DNA of 50,071 nucleotides from the NCBI RefSeq assembly GCF_023502205.1, contig NZ_JAMFLG010000032.1:1-50071 (forward strand), given 5' to 3'. A program made the translations under genes and the position numbers. Each line of letters begins with the position of its first letter. Positions within the stretch are counted from its first letter, which is position 1. The stretch is from Aquiflexum sp. TKW24L. GTDB taxonomy: Bacteria; Bacteroidota; Bacteroidia; Cytophagales; Cyclobacteriaceae. Positions 1 through 7,529 of this stretch are shown here, in pieces. The notes beneath the pieces were generated by a model. The model did no database searches and was not told the DNA's origin. It worked only from the letters and a program-made list of their open reading frames with translations.

Positions 1-2
1 TT

Positions 3-1055
3 AAAGTTGTAAGGAACATTCCTATAATATTCGAACCAAAATTATTGGAGCAAACCTGTGAAGGAAAATTCGTTTTTGAAGCAAATCTTTTCGGAAAAAC
101 CCCATCTGACGTTGATATCTTTTGGTATGACGAAACAGGAGAGTTGGTAGGAAGGGAACCAATATTAACGCCAAAATCCTACGGGACATTTTCGCTTGAG
201 GTTCGGCCAAAGGGTAGCTTATTGTGTCCGATGCCAAATAAAAAGGAATTTGTGGTTTTGAAGCCTGTGCTGGAATTGGAAGGTAAATTGACTGCTACTC
301 CTTTTTGTTCAGATGGTGAAAACGTGACCGTGTCATTTTCCACTGACTTTGCGCAAGTTTCAAAAATCATCTGGTACGTCAGGGATTTTAATGGGAACCT
401 GGCTTTTTTGAGAAATTTCTCAGGCCAAAAGGAAATTGTGGTTTCTAAAGAAGGTACTTATGAGATAGAAATATACAACAACAATGGGTGTCTTTTGGGC
501 AGGGATGCTATCATGGTAATGAGAAGTATGGATGAAAGCCGACCTGAGGTGGAGGAATCTTACACCATCTGTCCTGCATTGGGGAGGGATAATGGTATCA
601 ATCCCGGAAATTTTCAAAATTATGAATGGAGCTTGGATGGAAAATTGGTAAGTGAAGAAGCTACCTTTTCACCTAGTAGTGCTGGGAATTATTTTTTGAC
701 TGTTACAAACTTTGAGGGATGTACATATTCTGCTTCGTTTGAAGTTAAAGTGGAATGCGAGGTAATGGTTACACATACCACAGGAATGAGGGCAAATGAT
801 GGCCAAAGGCCATTCAAAGTTTTTTCCAATCCTTTGGTGGATGAAGTGAGTGTCTGGATTTATAATAATTGGGGCCAATTGGTCTATCAGTGCAATAAAC
901 ACAACCTCTCAAAAAGCAATGAATCATGTGAATGGTACGGGGATTTTAATGGTCAGACCATTCAGCCCGGAACGTATGCAGTTAAGATAATTTACAAAAG
1001 TAATTATGAGAATATAACTAAATCCATTTGGAGCTCGGTCACGGCAGTGGATTGA
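3..1055 (+). CDS. Secreted protein with C-terminal type IX sorting domain (5' end cut off)
   Basis: The reading frame is open to the left edge, so the gene starts outside the window; the internal TTG at 45 is not a convincing start. The visible 350 residues look like a string of beta-rich, Ig/PKD-like modules with scattered cysteines. The last ~85 residues resemble the gliding-motility-associated C-terminal domain (CHU_C, sorting domain type B): a SNPLVDEVSVWIYNNWGQ stretch, then WYGDFNGQ and PGTYAVKI, the usual N-P, N-x-W-G-Q, W-x-G and P-G-T-Y order. In this phylum such a tail directs export through the type IX secretion system and is removed at the surface. The cargo function cannot be told from the visible part; adhesin or cell-surface protein is the safest guess. 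A hairpin terminator follows. Confidence 0.8.
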   Translation, partial: KVVRNIPIIFEPKLLEQTCEGKFVFEANLFGKTPSDVDIFWYDETGELVGREPILTPKSYGTFSLEVRPKGSLLCPMPNKKEFVVLKPVLELEGKLTATPFCSDGENVTVSFSTDFAQVSKIIWYVRDFNGNLAFLRNFSGQKEIVVSKEGTYEIEIYNNNGCLLGRDAIMVMRSMDESRPEVEESYTICPALGRDNGINPGNFQNYEWSLDGKLVSEEATFSPSSAGNYFLTVTNFEGCTYSASFEVKVECEVMVTHTTGMRANDGQRPFKVFSNPLVDEVSVWIYNNWGQLVYQCNKHNLSKSNESCEWYGDFNGQTIQPGTYAVKIIYKSNYENITKSIWSSVTAVD

Positions 1056-1128
1056 TGGCATATTTTTAAATGTTTTGAATTTCCTGACTACCGTTTTTAC
1101 TTTAATGCGAAAAAGGAGACACCAAACC

Positions 1129-1165
1129 ATCAGGGTATTAAAATGAAATGCCCTGATTTTTATTT
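1129..1165 (+). terminator. Rho-independent terminator after the sorting-domain gene
   Basis: An 11-bp stem (ATCAGGGTATT pairing with AATGCCCTGAT, one G-U pair) closes a 7-base loop and is followed by a T-rich run. It lies about 75 bases after the stop codon and fits as the end of that transcript. Confidence 0.65.
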
Positions 1166-1295
1166 GGTAAAAAGTATGTTTCCATAAATTTTTATGAAAG
1201 GATATCGCTATCCCTGATATTTTTTATATTTTCCGTCTTTATTAAAGATCAACCCAACTTTAAAAGTCAATTACAACCTTTTAAACCCAACAAAC

Positions 1296-2501
1296 ATGAA
1301 CGAAAACTTAAACAAATCGGCATTGTTCAACGCAAGTTGTTTTGCCTTAATCACCACAGCCTTCACATTTGCAATAAGAGCCGGAATCCTTCCCCAACTT
1401 GGAGAAGAATTTGGACTAACAGCTGAGCAGCTCGGATTTATCAACTCCATGTGGTTTTTGGGATTCCCGATCTCTATGATTTTAGGTGGACTTTTTTACC
1501 ATACTATAGGTCCTAAAGTAATCATGCAAATCGCATTTATCGCCCATACGCTTGGAATCGTCCTAACAATTTATGCAGGAGGCTATACCGGTTTGTTGAT
1601 TTCTACTCTATTTATTGGCTTTGGTAACGGCTGTACAGAAGCGGCCTGTAACCCGATGATTGCGGATATGTATTCGGGAGTCAAAATGAATAAAATGCTT
1701 AATAGGTTCCATATGTGGTTCCCAGGCGGTATTGTTATAGGCAGTTTGATTTCTAAGTTTATGACAGATGGAGGCCTCAGCTGGCAGATGCAGATGTGGG
1801 TATTGATGATACCTACATTGATTTACGCATTCTTGTTTTTTGGAAAAGCCTTTCCAAAACCTACGGTGGAGGGAGTTACTTCTATTTCGAGTAATGTGAA
1901 AGCAATGTTTTCGCCGGTGTTTATCTTCTTGTTTTTCTGTATGGCACTTACCGCCATTTCCGAATTTGGACCACAGCAATGGGTAAACGTGGTGATGAGC
2001 GAAAGTGGAGCAAGCGGTATGTTGATCCTAGCCTTGACCACGGGTATCATGGCAGTTGGAAGATTCTTTGCCGGACCTGTTGTTAAGACATTAGGCCAAA
2101 CAGGTGTGCTTTTAGGTGGAGCTATTTTTGCCACGCTTGGCATTTATATGTTTAGTACCGTCACTGGTCCAATGGCCTATTTAGCTGCTGTGGTTTTTGC
2201 AATAGGAGTTTGTTATTTCTGGCCGGTAATGGTGGGTGCTGTTGCCCAAAGAGTGCCTTTAAGTGGTGCATTGGGTATGTCCATCATTGGTGGGGTAGGA
2301 ATGTTCTCAACAGCGATTTTCCAGCCAATTATTGGAAAATGGATCGACACAGCAAGAGCCATACATGATACAGATTTACTTGCAGGCCAAGCTACCCTCT
2401 CCAAAATGGTAACATTCCCGGCAATCCTGGTAGTGTTGTTTGCGATTTTTTTTATTTGGCAGAAAAACTCAAAAGCCGCCGCTGGCGCTTCGGCACACTA
2501 A
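1296..2501 (+). CDS. MFS sugar permease
   Basis: A 401-residue integral inner-membrane transporter with about 12 hydrophobic helices and a short charged C-terminus. The first helix region (residues 10-30), the cytoplasmic-loop glycine pattern (GGLFYHTIGPK near residue 65) and a conserved E-A-A-C-N-P-M motif around residue 110 resemble the fucose/glucose permease branch of the major facilitator superfamily, which usually symports sugar with protons. The substrate cannot be told from sequence. It lies upstream of a DUF4038 hydrolase in the same direction, which suggests uptake of the sugar that enzyme releases, although a strong terminator separates the two genes. The start is the first ATG of the frame, preceded by an A-rich leader typical of this phylum. 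Confidence 0.85.
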   Translation: MNENLNKSALFNASCFALITTAFTFAIRAGILPQLGEEFGLTAEQLGFINSMWFLGFPISMILGGLFYHTIGPKVIMQIAFIAHTLGIVLTIYAGGYTGLLISTLFIGFGNGCTEAACNPMIADMYSGVKMNKMLNRFHMWFPGGIVIGSLISKFMTDGGLSWQMQMWVLMIPTLIYAFLFFGKAFPKPTVEGVTSISSNVKAMFSPVFIFLFFCMALTAISEFGPQQWVNVVMSESGASGMLILALTTGIMAVGRFFAGPVVKTLGQTGVLLGGAIFATLGIYMFSTVTGPMAYLAAVVFAIGVCYFWPVMVGAVAQRVPLSGALGMSIIGGVGMFSTAIFQPIIGKWIDTARAIHDTDLLAGQATLSKMVTFPAILVVLFAIFFIWQKNSKAAAGASAH

Positions 2502-2509
2502 ATACTCTA

Positions 2510-2537
2510 AGCAGCCCGAAAGGGCTGCTTTTTTTTT
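2510..2537 (+). terminator. Strong intrinsic terminator after the MFS gene
   Basis: AGCAGCCC and GGGCTGCT form a perfect 8-bp stem around a GAAA tetraloop and are followed by eight or more T residues. It starts 9 bases after the MFS stop codon and lies 25 bases before the DUF4038 gene, so the downstream gene needs read-through or its own promoter. Confidence 0.93.
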
Positions 2538-2561
2538 GTCTTTTGTTTTGTAAATTCCTGT

Positions 2562-3920
2562 ATGAAAAAAGCGTTGTTTATTATCTTCTTTTTTGAAATT
2601 CTTTTTTCAGGATTTTCACAGGTCAATAGCCCAATCAAATTGTCTGAAAATAAAAGATTCTTAGCTCAAGCTGACGGTTCGCCTTTCTTTTGGATGGCGG
2701 ATACGGCTTGGGAATTGTTTCATAGAACTGACAAAGATGAAGCTGAATTCTATCTTGAGACAAGGGCCTCCCAGGGATTCAATGTAGTTCAGGCTGTTGC
2801 TTTGGCAGAAATTGATGGATTGAATACCCCGAATTCTTATGGGGAAATGCCTTTTACCTCTATTACTCCTTTGGTCACCAATGAAAAATACTGGCAACAT
2901 GTTGATTATATCATTGACTTGGCTTCGCAAAAAGGAATTCACATAGCCCTACTTCCCACTTGGGGTGACAAGCTGTATAAAGACAGTTGGGGAATTGGCC
3001 CAGAAATATTCTATGAAGAGAATGCCTACACTTATGGGAAATGGATAGGAGCAAGATATGCTGGAGAGAAAAACCTGATTTGGGTTTTGGGAGGCGACCG
3101 CAATCCCCGAAAAGACGTTGATGACGTGTCAGTCTGGAATCAGATGGCAAAAGGAATCCAGGCCTCAGCCAATAAAGACAACCCGATTTTAATGACTTTT
3201 CACCCACAGCCACACCGTCCGGCAGGTTCTTCGACTTGGTTTCATCAAGAAGATTGGTTGGATTTCAACATGCAACAAACGGGACACTGCCCCAATCAAC
3301 CCACCTACAGAATCATCAGTCACGATTATGGATTGAATCCTACCAAACCGACTCTCGATGGGGAACCGCTCTATGAAGAGCATCCCAATTGCTTCAATGC
3401 CAAAGAGCTTGGCTACAGCAATCCTGACGATATCCGAAGAATCATGTATTGGAATGTGTTTGCGGGAGGTGCAGGACAGACTTATGGATGCCATGCCGTC
3501 TGGCAGATGTATACTTTGGACCGTCAGCCAGTAAATGCCCCCTTGAGACCCTGGAAAGTATCTTTGGACTTACCCATGGCCAATCAGGTCAAGCACCTCA
3601 AAAACCTGATTCTTTCCAAACCTTATTTCAATAGAATTCCTGATTATGAAATGGTTACGAGTAAGCAGGAAGAAGATGAACATTTTATCATAGCCACAAG
3701 AGATTTGGAAGGAACCTATGCAATGGTTTATTTCCCTACCGGAAAAAGCGTGGAGGTGGATTTGGCCAAAATGAAAAACAAAGCTTTGAAAGCCAATTGG
3801 TATGATCCGAGGACCGGGGTTAATTTTCCATATTCAGGCACTAATTTGACCAAAGGAAAAAATACAGTCAAACCTCCTTCCAATGGAAAAGGTCAGGATT
3901 GGGTTTTGGTGGTGGAGTGA
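2562..3920 (+). CDS. Exported DUF4038 glycoside hydrolase, GH140-like
   Basis: A 452-residue protein with a Sec signal peptide (residues 1-19, cleavage before Gln20). The N-terminal KRFLAQADGSPFFWMADTAW segment (31-50) is the hallmark of DUF4038 proteins, a TIM-barrel family that includes GH140 apiosidases acting on rhamnogalacturonan II. W-V-L-G-G-D at 174-179 and D-G-E-P at 266-269 place an Asp (179) and a Glu (268) where GH140 has its catalytic pair. The last ~90 residues form the small beta domain that Pfam calls a putative collagen-binding domain, common at the end of this family. True substrate is unknown; apiose or another furanoside is possible. It is transcribed towards the large minus-strand locus, so it is a neighbour and not part of that operon. 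Confidence 0.85.
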   Translation: MKKALFIIFFFEILFSGFSQVNSPIKLSENKRFLAQADGSPFFWMADTAWELFHRTDKDEAEFYLETRASQGFNVVQAVALAEIDGLNTPNSYGEMPFTSITPLVTNEKYWQHVDYIIDLASQKGIHIALLPTWGDKLYKDSWGIGPEIFYEENAYTYGKWIGARYAGEKNLIWVLGGDRNPRKDVDDVSVWNQMAKGIQASANKDNPILMTFHPQPHRPAGSSTWFHQEDWLDFNMQQTGHCPNQPTYRIISHDYGLNPTKPTLDGEPLYEEHPNCFNAKELGYSNPDDIRRIMYWNVFAGGAGQTYGCHAVWQMYTLDRQPVNAPLRPWKVSLDLPMANQVKHLKNLILSKPYFNRIPDYEMVTSKQEEDEHFIIATRDLEGTYAMVYFPTGKSVEVDLAKMKNKALKANWYDPRTGVNFPYSGTNLTKGKNTVKPPSNGKGQDWVLVVE

Positions 3921-3982
3921 GAATGGTAGGGTGAAATTTGGAGGAACTAGTCAAATGACTTTGTTTTGGCACTTTAAAAGCT

Positions 3983-5128
3983 CTAGATCAACCCAGTCCC
4001 ATCTTCCAAGCTCACTTCATAAAACTTTAGAGTCACATTAAATTGGGCTTCAAAAGCAGGTTGAATGCTTTCTTTGAGGGTTTTGACTTTTGCTTTTTCG
4101 ACAATATTGATGGTGCAGCCACCAAATCCGCCTCCCATCATTCGGCTGCCCAATACATAATCAAGTTCCTTGGTGAAATCAACCAGAAAATCAAGTTCCT
4201 CACATGACACTTCATACAGCTTAGAAAGACCTTCGTGGGAGCCATACATTTTTTTTCCAAAACCATTCAGGTCATTTTGGTCTAATAATCCAGATCCGAT
4301 CACAACCCTGTTGTTTTCTTCAATGATGTATTTACATCTGTTGTAAACCGTTTGGCTGATATCAGATTTGATTGCATCCAAAAGTGCCAAATCCATGTCA
4401 CGAAGGGATTTTATTTCCGGATTAATTTTTTGGGCGGCCAAGACTCCTTCTTGACATTCCTGTCTTCTTTGGTTATAGGCCGAATCCGCCAAGGAATGCT
4501 TCACACAGGTATCGATCAGCAAAATACTGTGATTGGGTAAGTTCAAAGGAAAATGTTGGAATTCCAGTGACCTGCAATCCAAGCGGATGACATGGCCTTT
4601 TTTGCCCATCACAGATGCAAACTGGTCCATGATGCCACATTGCACGCCTGCAAAAACATGTTCTGCTTTTTGTGCATAATGAATTAAGGAACGGTTGGGG
4701 ATGTGAAATCCAAACAAAGTATTCAGGGCAAATCCGACAGCCGCTTCCAAGGCCGCAGAAGAGGAAAGTCCCGCACCTACAGGAATGTCCCCGCCAAAGA
4801 CCATATCAAATCCCTGAACAGCGTATCCGGCCTGTTGCAATTGCGCAGTGACGCCCATGATGTAAGTTGCCCAATGACCCTTCTTTGGACCAAAAGAATC
4901 CAGATCAAAAGCGAACTCTTCCTCAAAATCGACTGAATATATTTTGGCTTGTCGTGTACGGTTGGCCGCAACAGCAACAATCATCTTTTTATCGATGGCT
5001 GCCGGCATCACAAAACCTTCATTGTAATCTGTATGTTCGCCGATCAGGTTGATCCTTCCCGGAGAATATACGGTCAAAGGTTCTTTTTGGAACAATTCCT
5101 TGAAGGTGGATTCTATTAATTTTTTCAT
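3983..5128 (-). CDS. galK: Galactokinase
   Basis: A 381-residue cytosolic GHMP-family kinase that phosphorylates alpha-D-galactose with ATP to galactose-1-phosphate, the first step of the Leloir pathway. All three signatures are present: PGRINLIGEHTDY (23-35), the phosphate-binding VGAGLSSSAALE (117-128) and GGGFGGC near residue 342. Asp168 in C-G-I-M-D-Q-F is the expected catalytic base. Length is normal for bacterial GalK. It is the last gene of the long minus-strand glycan locus, about 60 bases after the preceding gene, and together with the mutarotase at 30460-31527 indicates that galactose is a product. No galT or galE lies in the window. An 8-bp inverted repeat sits directly before its start codon. 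Confidence 0.97.
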   Translation of the reverse strand: MKKLIESTFKELFQKEPLTVYSPGRINLIGEHTDYNEGFVMPAAIDKKMIVAVAANRTRQAKIYSVDFEEEFAFDLDSFGPKKGHWATYIMGVTAQLQQAGYAVQGFDMVFGGDIPVGAGLSSSAALEAAVGFALNTLFGFHIPNRSLIHYAQKAEHVFAGVQCGIMDQFASVMGKKGHVIRLDCRSLEFQHFPLNLPNHSILLIDTCVKHSLADSAYNQRRQECQEGVLAAQKINPEIKSLRDMDLALLDAIKSDISQTVYNRCKYIIEENNRVVIGSGLLDQNDLNGFGKKMYGSHEGLSKLYEVSCEELDFLVDFTKELDYVLGSRMMGGGFGGCTINIVEKAKVKTLKESIQPAFEAQFNVTLKFYEVSLEDGTGLI

Positions 5129-5163
5129 ATTCGATGCAATAAAACAAATAGAATTATCGAATA
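5128..5163. promoter_or_regulatory. Inverted repeat abutting the galK start
   Basis: TATTCGAT (5128-5135) and its exact complement ATCGAATA (5156-5163) are separated by 20 AT-rich bases. The left arm touches the galK start codon. It could be an mRNA hairpin controlling translation or a protein-binding site; the sequence does not decide between them. Confidence 0.35.
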
Positions 5164-5190
5164 AAAATATCTTTTCAGCAATGTCGCCTG

Positions 5191-7512
5191 CTAATCTATT
5201 CTTTTATAAGTAGCATCGTTTTGAAAATATCCCAGACCATAGGATACCGTGATAGTTTCCCCTTTTTTCCAATTGATCTTCTCCTTACCTGATGTTATTC
5301 CTGATTTTGTAATCCTGAGATTTCCTATTAAAGTATCCGAATAGGTAGACTCCTCGGTTAGTAGTACTGAAACGCTTTGGCCTTGTTCATTTTGAACCCT
5401 AACAGAAACGCTTTCTGTCGTATTTGGATCAAAATTTAAAGGTGCGACCAATCGAATTTCAAGTTTGTTTTTGGATGCTGCTGACAATTCTAAATTAGTA
5501 TAATGATTTGCCGAGTAGGCCATACTTACATTAAATGCAGTATTAAATTGAACCCAACCTTCGGTCCAACCCAAATTCCCTACTTCGGGATTATTGGGAT
5601 AATGGAAGGATTTTGGAGAACCATCAAAAACAAACTTCACTTCCTCCAGCAGCCCAATTCCACCTTTGTGGGCATCATACCATCCTAAATCCACCCCTTC
5701 GATCTCATCAGGACCTTTGTAGGAAAAATGTCTTCCTACCGGATTTCTTCCAAACGCATTGTCAAAATGTGACCATGCCAAAACTTCCAACCTTTGCGAC
5801 AAGGATTTATCTTCGATCATAGACATGGCAGCAAATAACGCGGCAGGAAACCCAAGGATATTTCCTGTCTCATTCCAGCTCGGGGGTACCCAATCTTCGT
5901 CGTCCGAATATTTTCTGAAATCCCAATAATTGTCTGACCTCGAAACAACTACTTTGGCCCATTCCGTCACTTTATCTTTCAAACCCTGAGGAGCTTTATC
6001 CGGAAAGTTATTCTGAAAATAAGCAAATGCCCTCATGGTCATGTGTTCGGACATTCTTTGACCCTTGGTTACTTGTGGATCCTTCCAATCGAGGTTTTGG
6101 ATCATCCAATCCATTTGGTTGTAAGCTGCTTCGAAGTATTTCTCAGCATCTTTACCTCCAGTTTTCTTTGTGACATCGTACATCATCAAATTTGGAATCA
6201 CAGAATACCCGGGAGGCATTTCTCCTTTGGTAGTCCCCATTTGGGTTTTTAGAGCTAATAAATTATGCTCAGGACTGAGGTCATATTGTGAGGTTGAGCT
6301 AGGTTTGACAGTGGATTTTCCCCATATATCCTTTGTGTATTCATAGACCCGATCAAAATTTTGCTGAGGGAGCCACTTTTCCAAATAAGGCCAAGCGTAG
6401 AGGAAATGTGCCAGTTCGGCCTTTTGCATCTCATGTTCCAATCCTTGGGAGATCTTCACATCCACATCCCAATGAATGAGTTTGATAAGATCAGGAGCAT
6501 CTTCACTGAAAGGTTCCAACGCTCCCCAGAGTCCTTTGTATTGGGAAGGAAAAGAGGAATTAGGCACATAGGAAACAGTTTTATCCATTCGTTCAAAAGC
6601 TTCAGGATTGGAAAGGTATAGCGCCACCATCCCTTGCAAAGCCCAATTGAAAAAATCCCCATCCCGCCATTCAAATGACAAGGGTCTGATCAAATCGGTG
6701 GTGCCAACATAATGTCTTGCCCCAATCATAAAATCAATCATATTTCGATAGGTTACCCTTTCAAGCCAATTTGGCCCTATTCTAAATGGATATGATTTAT
6801 AATTGTTTGCGATTACAATGTATTCCTCCTCGGACTCGGGATTGAATTCGGTAAAATCTCCAATACCATTTTCAATGGATCCGGTGAAGACAATTTTTTC
6901 ATTGCCTTGCTGTACAAGCACAAAGGGTGTTTTTTCTTCGATATCAGGTGCCGAAAAGCGCTTTGGCCTATTGAGATTATAACCGCTTTGGTTGACAAGG
7001 ATTTTTTTGACTTCTGTGGCAGCGGAATCCACATACTGTCGACCAAAAATCTCAAATTCAGAAACTGTCACTTGGTTTTCACCTTCAATCCAAAGCCGAA
7101 TCCGATCTGTTAAAATGGGTTTATCAAAGGCCAGCGTCACTGTTTGGTCTTTATTAGAACTGATTTCTTTGACGTTTCTCCAAGAACCGTTGAGTATGGT
7201 TTGAATTTTAAAATCAGAAATTGCCTGTGACTCAGGGAGAGTTTTAAGGGTAATTTCCACTATTTCTGTTGCACCGGGTAGCTTTACCAACAGCCAAGTT
7301 TCACCTTCTGAGGCTTCGTTTTTCCAGGAGTTTTCTAGACTTAGCCTTCCGTCAATTGCCTTGGCAGGCTCAAAACCATCCATGAAGGAACTAGCAGTAG
7401 CAGCTCCTGTCAAGGCAAGATTGTTCTTGGTTTGTCCGAAAGCGGATTTGCCAAAACCAAAAATGGTGAGTAAAAAAACTAAAGCAATTTTATTCAATTT
7501 GATAATTAGCAT
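5191..7512 (-). CDS. Exported discoidin-domain protein with GH9-like helical catalytic region
   Basis: A 773-residue protein with a signal peptide cut before Gln27. Residues ~30-150 look like an F5/8 type C (discoidin) carbohydrate-binding domain: an A-T-A-S-S start, A-I-D-G, and a W-I-E-G-x-x-x-V-x-V-S-E-F-E-I-F-G end. Then comes an Ig-like module beginning ILVNQSGYNLNRPKRF, as in the N-terminal Ig domain of GH9 enzymes, followed by a long helical region of (alpha/alpha)6 type (~260-690) with F-G-R-N-P-V-G-R, the GH9 C-terminal signature pattern. The D-A-G-D motif holding the GH9 nucleophile and base is not visible; an I-H-W-D-V-D motif lies in the corresponding region. The protein is therefore related to GH9 but probably differs in chemistry or substrate. 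It sits between a toroid lipoprotein and galK in the same operon. Confidence 0.7.
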   Translation of the reverse strand: MLIIKLNKIALVFLLTIFGFGKSAFGQTKNNLALTGAATASSFMDGFEPAKAIDGRLSLENSWKNEASEGETWLLVKLPGATEIVEITLKTLPESQAISDFKIQTILNGSWRNVKEISSNKDQTVTLAFDKPILTDRIRLWIEGENQVTVSEFEIFGRQYVDSAATEVKKILVNQSGYNLNRPKRFSAPDIEEKTPFVLVQQGNEKIVFTGSIENGIGDFTEFNPESEEEYIVIANNYKSYPFRIGPNWLERVTYRNMIDFMIGARHYVGTTDLIRPLSFEWRDGDFFNWALQGMVALYLSNPEAFERMDKTVSYVPNSSFPSQYKGLWGALEPFSEDAPDLIKLIHWDVDVKISQGLEHEMQKAELAHFLYAWPYLEKWLPQQNFDRVYEYTKDIWGKSTVKPSSTSQYDLSPEHNLLALKTQMGTTKGEMPPGYSVIPNLMMYDVTKKTGGKDAEKYFEAAYNQMDWMIQNLDWKDPQVTKGQRMSEHMTMRAFAYFQNNFPDKAPQGLKDKVTEWAKVVVSRSDNYWDFRKYSDDEDWVPPSWNETGNILGFPAALFAAMSMIEDKSLSQRLEVLAWSHFDNAFGRNPVGRHFSYKGPDEIEGVDLGWYDAHKGGIGLLEEVKFVFDGSPKSFHYPNNPEVGNLGWTEGWVQFNTAFNVSMAYSANHYTNLELSAASKNKLEIRLVAPLNFDPNTTESVSVRVQNEQGQSVSVLLTEESTYSDTLIGNLRITKSGITSGKEKINWKKGETITVSYGLGYFQNDATYKRID

Positions 7513-7529
7513 TTTCTTGTTGGTAAAGG

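Noticed and set aside
1200-1213. Short GGATA/TATCC hairpin before the MFS gene as an operator
   Set aside because: A 5-bp stem is expected by chance and no regulator is nearby.
5191-7512. Plain GH9 cellulase
   Set aside because: The D-A-G-D catalytic motif is missing and the context is galactan-like, so only a distant relation is claimed.
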